The notes below the pieces were generated by a model. That model was not told where the DNA came from and did no database searches. It saw nothing but the letters and a program-made list of their open reading frames with translations. Both the position numbers and the translations under genes were made by a program. A DNA stretch of 64,000 nt from Eisenibacter elegans DSM 3317 (lineage in GTDB: Bacteria > Bacteroidota > Bacteroidia > Cytophagales > Microscillaceae). The stretch's first letter is position 1; each line of letters opens with the position of its first letter. Positions 18,125-26,894 of this stretch are shown here, piece by piece. The stretch is taken from positions 571,413 to 635,412 of the forward strand of contig NZ_KE387152.1 in the NCBI RefSeq assembly GCF_000430505.1, given 5' to 3'.

Positions 18125-18306
18125 CTGAGGCCTTATTTTTTTGGGGGAGAATAAGACTTAGCCCGCAATTTCACACCAAGATTCACAAAATTTTGGAATT
18201 TGCAGGATTTGATTTTCTTGATTATCAAGGACTTTCAGTGCAAAGATTTCCCAAACCAATTGTGGTTCAGTATAACCGTGGGCTTTGAAAGGTCTCCAGT
18301 GTTGTG
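18125..18306 (+). repeat. family A palindromic element interrupted by a family B repeat
   Basis: 18125-18171 matches the middle of family A (CTGAGGCCTTATTT then AATAAGACTTAGCCCGC) and 18272-18306 matches its 3' end (AACCGTGGGCTTTGAAA then CCAGTG). Between them lies a full family B repeat. The 5' end of this A copy is not recognisable. The arrangement indicates that B entered A. Confidence 0.7.
18172..18273 (+). repeat. family B dispersed repeat, copy 1
   Basis: About 100 bases starting ACCAAGATTCACA and ending CCAAACCAATTGTGGTT, with a conserved core TTGATTATCAAGGA and GATTTCCCAAACCAAT. It aligns along its whole length with copies at 34243-34347 and 44875-44973. The two ends are imperfect inverted repeats (ACCAAGATT against AATTGTGGT). 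Confidence 0.75.
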
Positions 18307-18371
18307 GCCGTGGGCTTTGAAATGATTTGGCAGACGGAGCAATCTGGCTGTCTCAAACTTTAGGGCTGAGG

Positions 18372-20345
18372 CTAATGCAAGTTTTCAAGCTCTTCGGCTA
18401 GCTCGGTTTGTGCCTGCATAAAAGCCTTGCGCAAGTTTTTGAGCTGTTGTTGTACCCAAAGGTTGTTGGGCATAGCCTCAGTACTGAGATGATGTTCCAA
18501 TTGGGTGATGATTTTTTCGGTACTATACATTCCCATCATCCGAATATTGGATTTCATCTTATGCAACACATCAGCCAGTTGTCGCCAATGTTGGTTATGG
18601 AAGGCTTCGTCAATATTACGCAGCTCCAGTTTGGACTGGGTTTCAAATAGCTGTGCGGCATCTCGGAGAAATTGGTGGTTGTCGAGGGCTATTTCGCGCA
18701 GATAAGAGGTATCGATGAGGCGGCGGAAACGCGCCGGGAGGAGCTTGCAAAGCGTGTCATAAAGGTCTGCTTTGGCAAAAGGCTTATCCAAGAAGGCATT
18801 GAAAAACTTACTGTCTGGGTGTTGGTTGGCTCCATCACCAAAGGCGCTCAGCCCGATGATAGGCAACGGATATTCGGGATTTGGCTTGTCGTGCAGTACC
18901 CGGGCCACTTGCCAACCATCGACTACAGGCATCTGGATATCGAGCAGGAGAGCGTGGTAGGTTTGTCGTCGAAGCTTTTCGAGCGCACATTGGCCGTCAA
19001 TGGCTGTTTCTACCATACAGCCCCAGTCTTGTAAGACCTTCTGGGTGTAGAGCAAATTGACCTCGTTGTCATCTACCAACAATACCCTAGGGCTATTTTG
19101 AAATGGCAGGAAGCGTTCGTCGGTAGCGAGTTTGGTGTTCAGCTTGGGGTGGGTTTCTATTTCGGCCACCTCTGTTTCGGCCATAACAAAAGGCAGTGCA
19201 AAGTGAAAGTTTGTTCCTACCTGTGGAGCGCTGTATACTTCGATGAAGCCGCCTTGCATTTCTACCAATTGCTTGACGATTGTAAGCCCCAACCCTGTAC
19301 CTCCAAAAAGGCGGGTGATGCTGTCGGAGGCCTGCTGATAAGGTGTGAAGATATGGGGCAATTGAGCAGGGGCTATGCCAATGCCGGTATCCTCAATGGC
19401 TACTTCGAGCCAAAACTTAGCATCATTGACCGGAATATGGTTCGGCAGCCCTACTTGTACCCTGATATAACCTTCTTGGGTAAACTTGACGGCATTGCCC
19501 ACCAAGTTGAACAAAATCTGCGTAAAGCGTACCTTGTCACCAGTGAGCTGGTCAGGAATCAGTGGGTCAATATCATACACAAAACGAAGCCCTTTTTCTA
19601 ACAGCTTGGGCCTGAAAGAGAGCTTAATATACTCCAGTACCTCTGAGAGGCTAAAGCTGACACGCTCAAAGGAAAGCTTTCCGGCCTCTATTTTCGACAC
19701 ATCCAACACATCATTGAGAATAGTCTGCAAATGCTTGCTCGAAGAGCGGATAGCACGGATGTAGGAGACCTGTTTGGCATCGTTGATGACCTCAAGGAGC
19801 AGCTCCGAAAGCCCGATAATGCCGTTGAGGGGAGTGCGTAATTCGTGGCTTACTTCTGAGAAAAAGTTGGTCTTCAGGCGTTCCAAGCGCTGAAGTTCTT
19901 CATTTTTGACAAGTAGGTTGTCCTTTTCGATACTGGTCTCGCGCCGTTGTTGTTGGAGCGTTGTCATATATCGGTGCGCCTCTTCGTTGTGCTCTATTGT
20001 ACAGAGCAGCAGCCCCTCTTCGATGGCGTGGGGGAGCGGCTCTATCACAAAATCAAGCAGATAGGGACGGTGGGTGGGGTCGAATGGGAAACTAAATTCA
20101 ACCCTAGGGAGTTTGAAAGCTGTGTGTAGGTTGCGTGTAACTTCGTTGACGTGCTCTTGTACACTCTCCAAAAACGGGAATAGGGCATAGAAGCTCAGAC
20201 TTTTGTATGGCCGTAAATCCACAATAGTGTGGCAGCTATCGAGCACAAGTGTTGATTGGGCATCAAACACAATGTACTGGCAACGCTGAGCCAACAAGGT
20301 GGTTTTGTATTCGTGGAGATTTATGCTTGTATGCTTGGAGGTCAT
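18372..20345 (-). CDS. hybrid sensor histidine kinase with receiver and Hpt domains
   Basis: This 657-residue multidomain signalling protein has no membrane helix, so it is likely cytosolic. Residues 1-130 form a PAS-like sensor region and are followed by a coiled coil (about 130-158). The HisKA box FSEVSHELRTPLNG carries His167, and the ATPase domain shows NAVKFTQEG, EDTGIGI and FGGTGLGL (289-352). A receiver domain runs from RVLLVDDNE (420) with phospho-acceptor Asp469 in LLLDIQMP and the conserved Lys521 in LDKPF. The C-terminal Hpt domain has His595 in LADVLHKMKSN. The layout supports a His-Asp-His phosphorelay within one chain, with the output regulator elsewhere. There is no adjacent response regulator on this strand. 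Confidence 0.92.
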   Translation of the reverse strand: MTSKHTSINLHEYKTTLLAQRCQYIVFDAQSTLVLDSCHTIVDLRPYKSLSFYALFPFLESVQEHVNEVTRNLHTAFKLPRVEFSFPFDPTHRPYLLDFVIEPLPHAIEEGLLLCTIEHNEEAHRYMTTLQQQRRETSIEKDNLLVKNEELQRLERLKTNFFSEVSHELRTPLNGIIGLSELLLEVINDAKQVSYIRAIRSSSKHLQTILNDVLDVSKIEAGKLSFERVSFSLSEVLEYIKLSFRPKLLEKGLRFVYDIDPLIPDQLTGDKVRFTQILFNLVGNAVKFTQEGYIRVQVGLPNHIPVNDAKFWLEVAIEDTGIGIAPAQLPHIFTPYQQASDSITRLFGGTGLGLTIVKQLVEMQGGFIEVYSAPQVGTNFHFALPFVMAETEVAEIETHPKLNTKLATDERFLPFQNSPRVLLVDDNEVNLLYTQKVLQDWGCMVETAIDGQCALEKLRRQTYHALLLDIQMPVVDGWQVARVLHDKPNPEYPLPIIGLSAFGDGANQHPDSKFFNAFLDKPFAKADLYDTLCKLLPARFRRLIDTSYLREIALDNHQFLRDAAQLFETQSKLELRNIDEAFHNQHWRQLADVLHKMKSNIRMMGMYSTEKIITQLEHHLSTEAMPNNLWVQQQLKNLRKAFMQAQTELAEELENLH

Positions 20346-20441
20346 CTTAGCGATTAAGAGTAACTTTACAGCGCTTGGGTGGCTAAGGAATCCTTTTGCT
20401 TGAAAGGGAGTTACCCAACCATACGTAATATAACGTCAAAA

Positions 20442-20449
20442 TATGTTTG
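20442..20449 (+). promoter_or_regulatory. -7 box of the lipoprotein gene at 20475
   Basis: TATGTTTG matches TAnnTTTG and lies 25 bases before the ATG at 20475. No convincing -33 TTTG is present. Confidence 0.5.
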
Positions 20450-20474
20450 CAATTTAACGAAATAGCCAAGTAAT

Positions 20475-21071
20475 ATGAACAAAGCTTTTGTTTTTTTTGC
20501 CCTTACTTTGAGTTTTGCCATTTTGGGGCAAGCCTGCCAAACGCCACAACCCAGCCAAGTAGTAGAGGATAGCGCAAACACATACTTTCCCCTCAGTGCG
20601 TTCGTCCAGTCGCAAGTTAGCGCATTGCGCGACAATGGAAGTACAAAGGTAGCCAAAAAGGTTATTTTTGACGGCAAAGTGGAACGCCAAAAGCTACAAA
20701 TTAAAGATTGGGAGAAAGAGCTGGGTGTATTTATGAAGGCCGACATCAATAAGGCGGGGCTGCGCAATAGTTACCAGCGCATTGATTCGGTTACCAGCCA
20801 AGGCGCATACAAAATTTACCGTGCGCTCGAACCACAACTCAAGGTGCGAGAATTATGTGTTTTGCAGAATCTGAACGGGGAAGTAGTAGACATACGGGCT
20901 GATGTTCGGCAGCAAAATGCACTTTATTCCGAAAAACAAACTCTGGTCTTACATTGCAAACCCGACAAGCAGGGGCGCGCTCGGTTGGCATCTTACCGTA
21001 TCGAGAGTATCCAAGACATCGCTCTGAAAGCGCCCAATACTTTTGTATTGGAAGCTGATTTGCTTGATTGA
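20475..21071 (+). CDS. hypothetical lipoprotein
   Basis: This 198-residue protein has a signal with lipobox GQAC (Cys21), so it should be lipid-anchored. The mature part includes a helical region KQKLQIKDWEKELGVFMKADINKAGLR (residues about 70-98) and a strand-rich C-terminal half with ELCVLQNLNGEVVDIRADVR and YRIESIQDIALKAPNTFVLEADLLD. I do not recognise the family. It is convergent with the SpoIIE-type phosphatase gene (9-base gap) and divergent from the hybrid kinase. Confidence 0.75.
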   Translation: MNKAFVFFALTLSFAILGQACQTPQPSQVVEDSANTYFPLSAFVQSQVSALRDNGSTKVAKKVIFDGKVERQKLQIKDWEKELGVFMKADINKAGLRNSYQRIDSVTSQGAYKIYRALEPQLKVRELCVLQNLNGEVVDIRADVRQQNALYSEKQTLVLHCKPDKQGRARLASYRIESIQDIALKAPNTFVLEADLLD

Positions 21072-21080
21072 TTGCGGCCA

Positions 21081-23372
21081 TTAACGCAAACGGAAGCCAA
21101 TCATCAGTACATCATCGGTTTGTTCTTTGTTGCCTTTCCATTGCTCAAATTCGTGTTCCAGGTAAGCTTTTTGCTCGCGCATAGGAAGGTGATGCAAGCT
21201 GAGTAGCAGCTCCCGAAGGCGTTTGGTCATATATTTACGATCGGTAATCTCCCCAAACTGGTCTTGGTAGCCGTCGCTGAAGATATAAAAAGCATCGTCA
21301 GGCTGGGGGATAATGGTATGGCAATCGTAGTATTTGTCCTCAGTATTAAGGTCTACACCGCCAATAGAGAATTTGGCACCACGGATTATATGAAGCTCTC
21401 CGTTGCGGATGAAGATAAGCGGGTTTTTGGCACCGGCAAAATAGAGCCTGTTGGCCGTTTTGTCCCACATACACAAGGCCATATCCATCCCATCATTGAC
21501 GCGGCGGCGCTCTATCAGGTGTGTTTGCCCTTTGTTAAGGCGTTCTGTTACGCGGTTGTTGAGCTGTAGCAATATCTCGTCGGGGTGTAAGATACCATCT
21601 TTGTTGACGATATCGCTTAGGAAGTCATTGCCAATCAGGGTCATAAAAGCGCCGGGCACGCCATGTCCAGTACAGTCTACAGCTGCAATGATTTGGTAGT
21701 GCCGTTGGTCGTGAGTATGTTCGGTGGCCCAATAGAAATCCCCCGATACAATATCTTTGGGGCGGAAGAGCACAAAAGCCTCCTTGTAGTGTTGTTCTAT
21801 TTGGTCAATTTCGCCCAAGACAGCCTCTTGTATGCGCTGTGCATAGCGTATGCTATCAGTTATTTTGTTGTAAGCAGCCTCTACTTCAGCAGTCTTGAGT
21901 TGCAAAGCCTTCTGTTGGTCGAGGATGTATTCGTTTTGCTGTTCCAGCTCTAAGTTTTTCTCCAAGATTTCGTCTTTCTGCTGCTCTATTTCCGCTGTGC
22001 GCGCTTTTACCTCAGCCTCTAGGCGCTCGTTTTGGGTAGCAAGTAGCTCTTGTTTTTCTTTCTCTTGTGCCAGCGTTTTGTCCGAAAGCTCCTGAATCTG
22101 AACAATCTGCATCGACAAGAGGCGGTTGGTATAGGCAAAATTACTGGCCAAAAATATGGACATCACACTAGAGATAGCCAGTACGCCGGTATAGCGGATG
22201 AATGTCCTCGTCCACTCAGGAATAACCGGCGCAGCAATCAGGCCTAGCGACGCGGCATAAATGAGTAGAAATAACATGCCTACAATCACGCCGCCGCTGA
22301 TAAACCAAGCCAGCCTTTGCTTTTGTACAATGGCCATTACAGTAGCCCTGATAACCTCCAAGATAGCCAAGCCATAGTAGGCCTCCATCAGGGTAGAGTT
22401 GAGCTTTTCGTCGAAGGCGGTCAGGCTGGCCAATATCGCCGCCCCCACTAGAATATAGTAGTTGAGGGGCAGGTGTCGGGAAAAGATAGTATAAAACACC
22501 CGCATCAGCAGCAAGGGCAGCACAAACATCAGCGCCAAATTGGTCATATTGAGGTAAATGACATAGTCAATCTGGTGCGCTTGCCGGTGAACGTATTCGA
22601 TATAAAATGTAAGTCCAACCCCTACCGAAAACAAACCGTAGAACAGATTGGCCTGCTGCCTTGGGTAGAAGAAAAACAGGCAGAGGTGTAGTAAGCCCAA
22701 GGCCATCAGTATCCCAAATTGGCTGACATTTTTGAAAGCATAGTTTGTCTTGTCGGTTACGTGCTTTCGTACACTCTTGGTCATATCGCCCAAAACCACC
22801 CTGAAACCGGCAGTACGTGCAAAGCGGCCATAGTTATTGTAAAGCTGCCAGGCATTGCTGTTGGAGTAGCGGACGGAGAGTGTTTGGAGGGGGCGGCCTC
22901 CAAATTTTAGGGCAATGGGGTCGCCAAAGGGGTTGTATTTGCGCTCCTTATCGGGGTTGGTACTGACTTCGCCGATGGTTTCTATCAAGCGCCCATTGAG
23001 ATAAATTTCCCCTGCGCCCCGCTGGAAGAGCATCAGGGCAATGGTATGATGAAACAGGGTGCTGTCGATGATGAACTGTACTTGAAACCAGCCCAATCCC
23101 GAAAACGCTTCTTGAGGCAGGCTATCAAGCCAAAGCCTTGGGTTGATGCTTTGCCATTGGTCGAGGCCTTGGCTGCGTTCCCAAGGAGCTACGTCTAGCT
23201 TGCTGTAGCGCCAATAGTGAGAAGGAATCTCAAAGGCTCCTTCTTGAAGTTTGGCTAAGGATAGGTGCAATGCCGTATCACATGTGGATGTTTGTGCATA
23301 CCCTTTGCCAGTGCTCAGCACTAGGCTCAGCAAACCAGTTATTATCCACAAATAAGCTCGGCAAGGTTGCAT
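21081..23372 (-). CDS. 7TM sensor (7TMR-DISM) with SpoIIE-type PP2C phosphatase domain
   Basis: I use the ATG ending at 23372, which gives a signal peptide (cut near KGYAQ); the upstream TTG at 23399 runs into a terminator hairpin. The 763-residue product has an extracytoplasmic jelly-roll-like domain (GLGWFQVQFIID, EIYLNGRLIETIGEV), seven membrane helices (about 205-415) and a long coiled coil (about 425-510, AQEKEKQELLATQNERLEAEV). The C-terminal SpoIIE phosphatase domain shows LFRPKDIVSGDFYW, AAVDCTGHGVPGAFM and FYIFSDGYQDQFG with the expected metal-binding Asp residues. Such proteins dephosphorylate Ser/Thr-phosphorylated partners in response to an external signal. A SiaC-like protein, a typical client class, is encoded at 53064-53447 but is not linked. 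Confidence 0.9.
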   Translation of the reverse strand: MQPCRAYLWIITGLLSLVLSTGKGYAQTSTCDTALHLSLAKLQEGAFEIPSHYWRYSKLDVAPWERSQGLDQWQSINPRLWLDSLPQEAFSGLGWFQVQFIIDSTLFHHTIALMLFQRGAGEIYLNGRLIETIGEVSTNPDKERKYNPFGDPIALKFGGRPLQTLSVRYSNSNAWQLYNNYGRFARTAGFRVVLGDMTKSVRKHVTDKTNYAFKNVSQFGILMALGLLHLCLFFFYPRQQANLFYGLFSVGVGLTFYIEYVHRQAHQIDYVIYLNMTNLALMFVLPLLLMRVFYTIFSRHLPLNYYILVGAAILASLTAFDEKLNSTLMEAYYGLAILEVIRATVMAIVQKQRLAWFISGGVIVGMLFLLIYAASLGLIAAPVIPEWTRTFIRYTGVLAISSVMSIFLASNFAYTNRLLSMQIVQIQELSDKTLAQEKEKQELLATQNERLEAEVKARTAEIEQQKDEILEKNLELEQQNEYILDQQKALQLKTAEVEAAYNKITDSIRYAQRIQEAVLGEIDQIEQHYKEAFVLFRPKDIVSGDFYWATEHTHDQRHYQIIAAVDCTGHGVPGAFMTLIGNDFLSDIVNKDGILHPDEILLQLNNRVTERLNKGQTHLIERRRVNDGMDMALCMWDKTANRLYFAGAKNPLIFIRNGELHIIRGAKFSIGGVDLNTEDKYYDCHTIIPQPDDAFYIFSDGYQDQFGEITDRKYMTKRLRELLLSLHHLPMREQKAYLEHEFEQWKGNKEQTDDVLMIGFRLR

Positions 23373-23401
23373 AATAAAAAAATCAAGAGTATCACTCAAA
23401 A

Positions 23402-23432
23402 GCTGCCCGCCTTTTGGATGGGGGCGGGCAGC
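23402..23432 (-). terminator. terminator after the lipoprotein gene 23444-24631
   Basis: A perfect 10-bp stem (GCTGCCCGCC at 23402-23411 with GGCGGGCAGC at 23423-23432) lies 12 bases after the stop codon. On the minus strand it is followed by CTTTTGA. It separates the lipoprotein gene from the phosphatase gene. Confidence 0.7.
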
Positions 23433-23443
23433 GCTCAGTCAAC

Positions 23444-24631
23444 TTATTTTTGCTTTCGGCAAACCAACACGCTGGTGTTGTCGGTGTTCCAATGATAGCC
23501 ATAGGTGAAATTCAGCGGGCGTACTTGTTGGGTACTATCGCGGAAGGCTTGTGCTAGGGCGTTTTGGTAGGTATAGCCTCCAAAGTCAGCAATAGGGCGG
23601 GCATATTTACCATAAAGTTGTACACTCCATCCGGCCTCTTGGTAGACTTCGTAGCGGATGCCGGTATCGTCTTGCAAGACAGCCTTGGTGTCTTCCAAAA
23701 TCAGGTTACGGATGGTCGAAAACTCTCCGCTATGTAGGGTATAAGAGGCTGACTTTACGAAGGTAACCTTGTTGGGGAAGCTCTTGATAAAGGCCACTAG
23801 CTCTTGTTTGCCGGCCATAGCGCCATCTACCACATCAGTACCGATGTACCACATACGCTGTGTTTTTTTGCGCTTTGGGTTATAAAACTCAATAGAGAGG
23901 CCGTTGAGCTGCTTGGTGTCTATCTTGTCGTTGGTGTAGGGCTCGAGTTTGAAGCTACCGTCTTTCTCGATATAGAAGCGATCGATACTTACGATTTGGT
24001 TGCCAGTGCGCGCCATAAAGGTCATCACGATAGGCAGCACACCTTTGCCCGACAAATCTCCACCCATAAAGCTGGTAATGAAGTAGTTGCGTTTGAAGAT
24101 TTCGTTCAGCGCCTTGCGGATACCCATCAGGTACTGGTTGTCTACGCGGGCTTTGTTGGGCATAAAACCTGCTGGCTCAAGGCCGAACATCAGGTAGTTG
24201 TCGCAGTTGGGGAAAAACTCGTAGGCGTTCAGAAAATCAGGGCCGCTAAAGGGATAAAAGAGGTTGTTACCATCTTGTTGGAAGTCTTTCAACTCACTAT
24301 CACGCCATTCGCGCATTTTGCCGAGGCGTTGCTCTTCGAGGGGTTTCCAGCTTTCTTCAAAGGCCTTGTAGTGTGTTTTGGCCCATTCGGTATCTAGGAG
24401 CGAGTCAAAGCCATTGGTATTGGGCTTTAGCGCCAAGCCACCCATAAAAGTAGCGATTTGTGTAAGCGTGGTATCGATAGTAAACTTGGGCAGTGCTTCG
24501 GCTATAGAGTCTACAGAGGCAGTATCAGCGTTGTTATCATTGCGTTGGCCGTTGCCACCACCGCAAGCCATCATACTTCCTGCTATTGCAAAGCCGAGAA
24601 GGGAAGAGGCGATTTTGTGAGCTAATCTCAT
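23444..24631 (-). CDS. hypothetical lipoprotein
   Basis: This 395-residue protein has a lipobox MMAC (Cys23) after a signal, then a low-complexity linker GGGNGQRNDNNAD. The mature part has GGLALKPNTNGFDSLLDTEW, then FYPFSGPDFLNAYEFFPNCDNYLMFGLEPAG, IMTFMARTGNQIVSIDRFYIEKDG and a C-terminal AFRDSTQQVRPLNFTYGYHWNTDNTSVLVCRK. These blocks look like a conserved single-domain family seen in Bacteroidota that I cannot name. A hairpin terminator follows the gene, so it is probably transcribed alone. Confidence 0.75.
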   Translation of the reverse strand: MRLAHKIASSLLGFAIAGSMMACGGGNGQRNDNNADTASVDSIAEALPKFTIDTTLTQIATFMGGLALKPNTNGFDSLLDTEWAKTHYKAFEESWKPLEEQRLGKMREWRDSELKDFQQDGNNLFYPFSGPDFLNAYEFFPNCDNYLMFGLEPAGFMPNKARVDNQYLMGIRKALNEIFKRNYFITSFMGGDLSGKGVLPIVMTFMARTGNQIVSIDRFYIEKDGSFKLEPYTNDKIDTKQLNGLSIEFYNPKRKKTQRMWYIGTDVVDGAMAGKQELVAFIKSFPNKVTFVKSASYTLHSGEFSTIRNLILEDTKAVLQDDTGIRYEVYQEAGWSVQLYGKYARPIADFGGYTYQNALAQAFRDSTQQVRPLNFTYGYHWNTDNTSVLVCRKQK

Positions 24632-24750
24632 TAGGGTATTTCAGTTGATTTTGGAGAATGTAAGCGCAAAATAAGGCGAAACAATGGTTTTGCCAAAAAT
24701 TTGGACAGCCTAAAGGTGAAATTTTGGGACAATGCCTCAAAGTGTCAAAT

Positions 24751-25698
24751 TTAGTCTTGTAAGAGCTGGTATAGCGCAGCTTGGGCAGAGAAGATACGGT
24801 TACGGGCCTGTACTTGCACCAAGGAGCGCGGCCCATCAATGACGGCATCTTCTACCACCAGATTGCGCCTTACGGGCAGGCAGTGCATAAAGTAGGCCTG
24901 GTCGGTAAGCTCCATATCTTTGGCGCTGAGAGTCCATTGGCGGTCAGCGTGAAGAATCTGGCCATAGTGAGTATATGATGCCCAGTTTTTGGCATAGACA
25001 AAGTCTGCGCCTTCGAGGGCGGCGTGTTTGTCGGCTTCATAACGAACACCCTGCATCATCTCTGGGGCTAGGTCATAGCCTTGGGGGTGTGTAACGACCA
25101 CCTCGTAGTTCATTGCGGCAGTCCATTGCAAGAAGGAGTTGGCTACAGCCTGCGGCAAGGGCTTTACGTGGGGAGCCCAAGTCAGCACTATCTTAGGGCG
25201 GCTTTTGGTTTTATGGGCTTCGATGCTGAGCACGTCAGCAAAGGCCTGTAGCGGGTGTTGGGTGGCACTTTCGAGATTCAGGATAGGCACGCCGGCGTGT
25301 TGGCAGAAGCCTTCCAATACAGGCTCGGCATAGTCGAGGCTGCGGTCTTGTAGGCCGGCAAAGGCGCGCACCCCAATCAGGTCACAGTATTGCCCCATCA
25401 CTCCGATGGCATCGCGGATATGTTCGGCCTTGTCGCCATCCATCACCACGCCGTCCTTGGTTTCGAGTTGCCAACCCTCTGCGCCCATATTCATCACAAT
25501 CAGCTCCAAACCAAGCTGTTGGGCGGCGCGCTGAGTGCTCAGGCGGGTACGGATACTGGGGTTGAAAAAGAACAGCCCTAAGGTCTTGCGGCGGCCCAAA
25601 TCTGCCGACTGCCAAGGGTCTTGCTGGAATTGCTGTGCTAGTTGTACCCAATCAGCAAGGTTGGGCACATCGGCCAAAGAACAGAAGTTTGTAGGCAT
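24751..25698 (-). CDS. argF': N-acetyl/N-succinyl-ornithine carbamoyltransferase
   Basis: This 315-residue enzyme of the aspartate/ornithine transcarbamylase family transfers a carbamoyl group to an N-acylated ornithine, the Bacteroidota and Xanthomonas route to arginine. The carbamoyl-phosphate loop FFFNPSIRTRLSTQ (43-56) and the C-terminal FMHCLPVRRN are clear. The acyl-group loop reads MDGDKAEHIRD; Ala91 stands where the B. fragilis succinyl enzyme has Pro90 and acetyl enzymes have Glu92. Published mutants of that Glu to small residues turn the enzyme towards N-succinylornithine, so succinyl specificity is the likelier guess. A -7 box lies about 80 bases upstream. No other arg gene is adjacent. 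Confidence 0.9.
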   Translation of the reverse strand: MPTNFCSLADVPNLADWVQLAQQFQQDPWQSADLGRRKTLGLFFFNPSIRTRLSTQRAAQQLGLELIVMNMGAEGWQLETKDGVVMDGDKAEHIRDAIGVMGQYCDLIGVRAFAGLQDRSLDYAEPVLEGFCQHAGVPILNLESATQHPLQAFADVLSIEAHKTKSRPKIVLTWAPHVKPLPQAVANSFLQWTAAMNYEVVVTHPQGYDLAPEMMQGVRYEADKHAALEGADFVYAKNWASYTHYGQILHADRQWTLSAKDMELTDQAYFMHCLPVRRNLVVEDAVIDGPRSLVQVQARNRIFSAQAALYQLLQD

Positions 25699-25776
25699 TA
25701 TGGTCTGTGTGGGAGATTATGCTTGATGAATCGATTTTTGGGAGAGGCCATAGGCACTCAAAATACCAATGTGATG

Positions 25777-25784
25777 CAAAGTTA
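25777..25784 (-). promoter_or_regulatory. -7 box of the acyl-ornithine carbamoyltransferase gene
   Basis: Read on the minus strand this is TAACTTTG, matching TAnnTTTG. It lies 78 bases upstream of the start codon ending at 25698; no clear -33 TTTG. Confidence 0.4.
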
Positions 25785-25852
25785 GCATCTTTTGCAAAAG
25801 CCGAAGCCGCCTAAGGGATACAATATTGAGTCTGTGGTGGTATCTAACCAAA

Positions 25853-25877
25853 CAACCCCCACAGAATGCGGGGGTTG
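25853..25877 (-). terminator. terminator-like hairpin after the tsaC-type gene
   Basis: An 8-bp GC-rich stem (CAACCCCC at 25853-25860 with GGGGGTTG at 25870-25877) has a 9-base loop. On the minus strand the right arm runs into TTTGGTT. It lies about 70 bases after the stop codon of the gene at 25948-26574. Confidence 0.5.
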
Positions 25878-25947
25878 CGGGCTAAACACCCAAACAGCAA
25901 ACGCTATTGGGGTTGCGGCGGGCGATGAGCCTGTGGCTCAAAAATGG

Positions 25948-26574
25948 CTAGACATACACCGAAATATCGCCCAAACCTTCACGGACTACCTCGAAAAGAT
26001 CATTGCTACAATCGACCACCGTAGAGGCGATATTGTTGCCATAGCCTCCGTCGATAATGTAGTCAACCTTGTCCTTAAATTTCTCATAAATCAACTCAGG
26101 GTCTGTAGAATATTCTATCACCTCATCATCGTCGCGGATAGAGGTGGTAATGATAGGGTTGCCTAGTTCTTTGACAATCGTGCGCGGAATGTTGTTGTCA
26201 GGGATTCTAATACCCACAAATTTTTTCTGGATATTGAGCACCTTGGGTACTTTGCTGCTGGCATTGAGAATAAAGGTAAAAGGCCCGGGAAGTGCTTTTT
26301 TCATTACCTTAAAGGTCTCTGTGCTGATTTTGGCATATTCTGAAATATGGCTTAGGTCATAGCAGATAAAAGAGAGGTTATTTTCTTTGACAGGAATCCC
26401 CTTGAGCTGGCAGATTTTTTCGATTGCCTTGGGGTTGTTTATATCGCAACCGATACCGTATACCGTGTCTGTGGGATAAATCACCAAACCACCGTTGCGC
26501 AAGCTCTCTACCACTGTAAGGATTTTGCGCATTTCGGGGTTTTCGGGGTAGATGCGAAGAAGCGTTGCAGCCAT
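25948..26574 (-). CDS. L-threonylcarbamoyladenylate synthase (Sua5/YciO/YrdC family)
   Basis: This 208-residue protein is a single YrdC-type domain. It has [20 protein letters not shown] (28-47), [21 protein letters not shown] and [14 protein letters not shown], then VGIRIPDNN and [12 protein letters not shown], all typical. Members make the threonylcarbamoyl-AMP used for t6A37 in tRNAs that read ANN codons. The sequence is closest by eye to the YciO-like short form rather than TsaC/Sua5 proper, so the exact role (essential t6A enzyme or paralogue) is not certain. Codon use is more AT-rich than in the flanking genes. A conspicuous hairpin lies 32-76 bases upstream. Confidence 0.88.
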   Translation of the reverse strand: MAATLLRIYPENPEMRKILTVVESLRNGGLVIYPTDTVYGIGCDINNPKAIEKICQLKGIPVKENNLSFICYDLSHISEYAKISTETFKVMKKALPGPFTFILNASSKVPKVLNIQKKFVGIRIPDNNIPRTIVKELGNPIITTSIRDDDEVIEYSTDPELIYEKFKDKVDYIIDGGYGNNIASTVVDCSNDLFEVVREGLGDISVYV

Positions 26575-26894
26575 AAGAATAGGGAGTTAAGTAGACAAAT
26601 GGGACAAAACAGCCCTGACTTCCAAAAGGCTGAAAGCACAGGGCTGTTTTTCAAAGCTAAACTTTTTTGGGGGATTTTAAAACTTTTGCCGCTTTTTATT
26701 TTTGGTAAATGACTCCAAACGCCAATACCATATCTGGACACTTGCCGACGTAAAATAACAGTTCATCCGCTTCTTTATACAGTTCATCCACCAAAAAAGG
26801 GAGCTCACCCTACTATGAAAGGCCGATGTTAGAGAATGGCTGTTTAAACAGCATATTTAGTGTACTACTCACTCAACTCAAAACCACTCTTTTT
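26575..26894. other. intergenic region between divergent genes
   Basis: These 320 bases separate the tsaC-type gene and the FAS1 lipoprotein gene. They hold one long hairpin (listed) and two copies of a CAGTTCATCC motif (26758-26768 and 26782-26791). A 77-codon frame on the minus strand has no support. Confidence 0.5.
26606..26650. promoter_or_regulatory. long-stem hairpin upstream of the tsaC-type gene
   Basis: A perfect 12-bp stem (AAAACAGCCCTG at 26606-26617 with CAGGGCTGTTTT at 26639-26650) flanks a 21-base loop. T runs follow on both strands, so it looks like a bidirectional terminator, yet no gene ends here on either strand. It could be a leader attenuator of the gene ending at 26574 or the trace of a lost gene. 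Confidence 0.45.

Larger units (their letters stand above)
18071..18371. other. intergenic region filled with nested dispersed repeats
   Basis: This gap contains a family A element interrupted by a family B element (listed separately). No gene is seen; an 88-codon frame at 18022-18288 runs through the repeats and is not a gene. Confidence 0.7.

Noticed and set aside
18022-18288. 88-codon frame after the MscS gene
   Set aside because: It overlaps the MscS stop and runs through the family A and B repeats; not a coding sequence.
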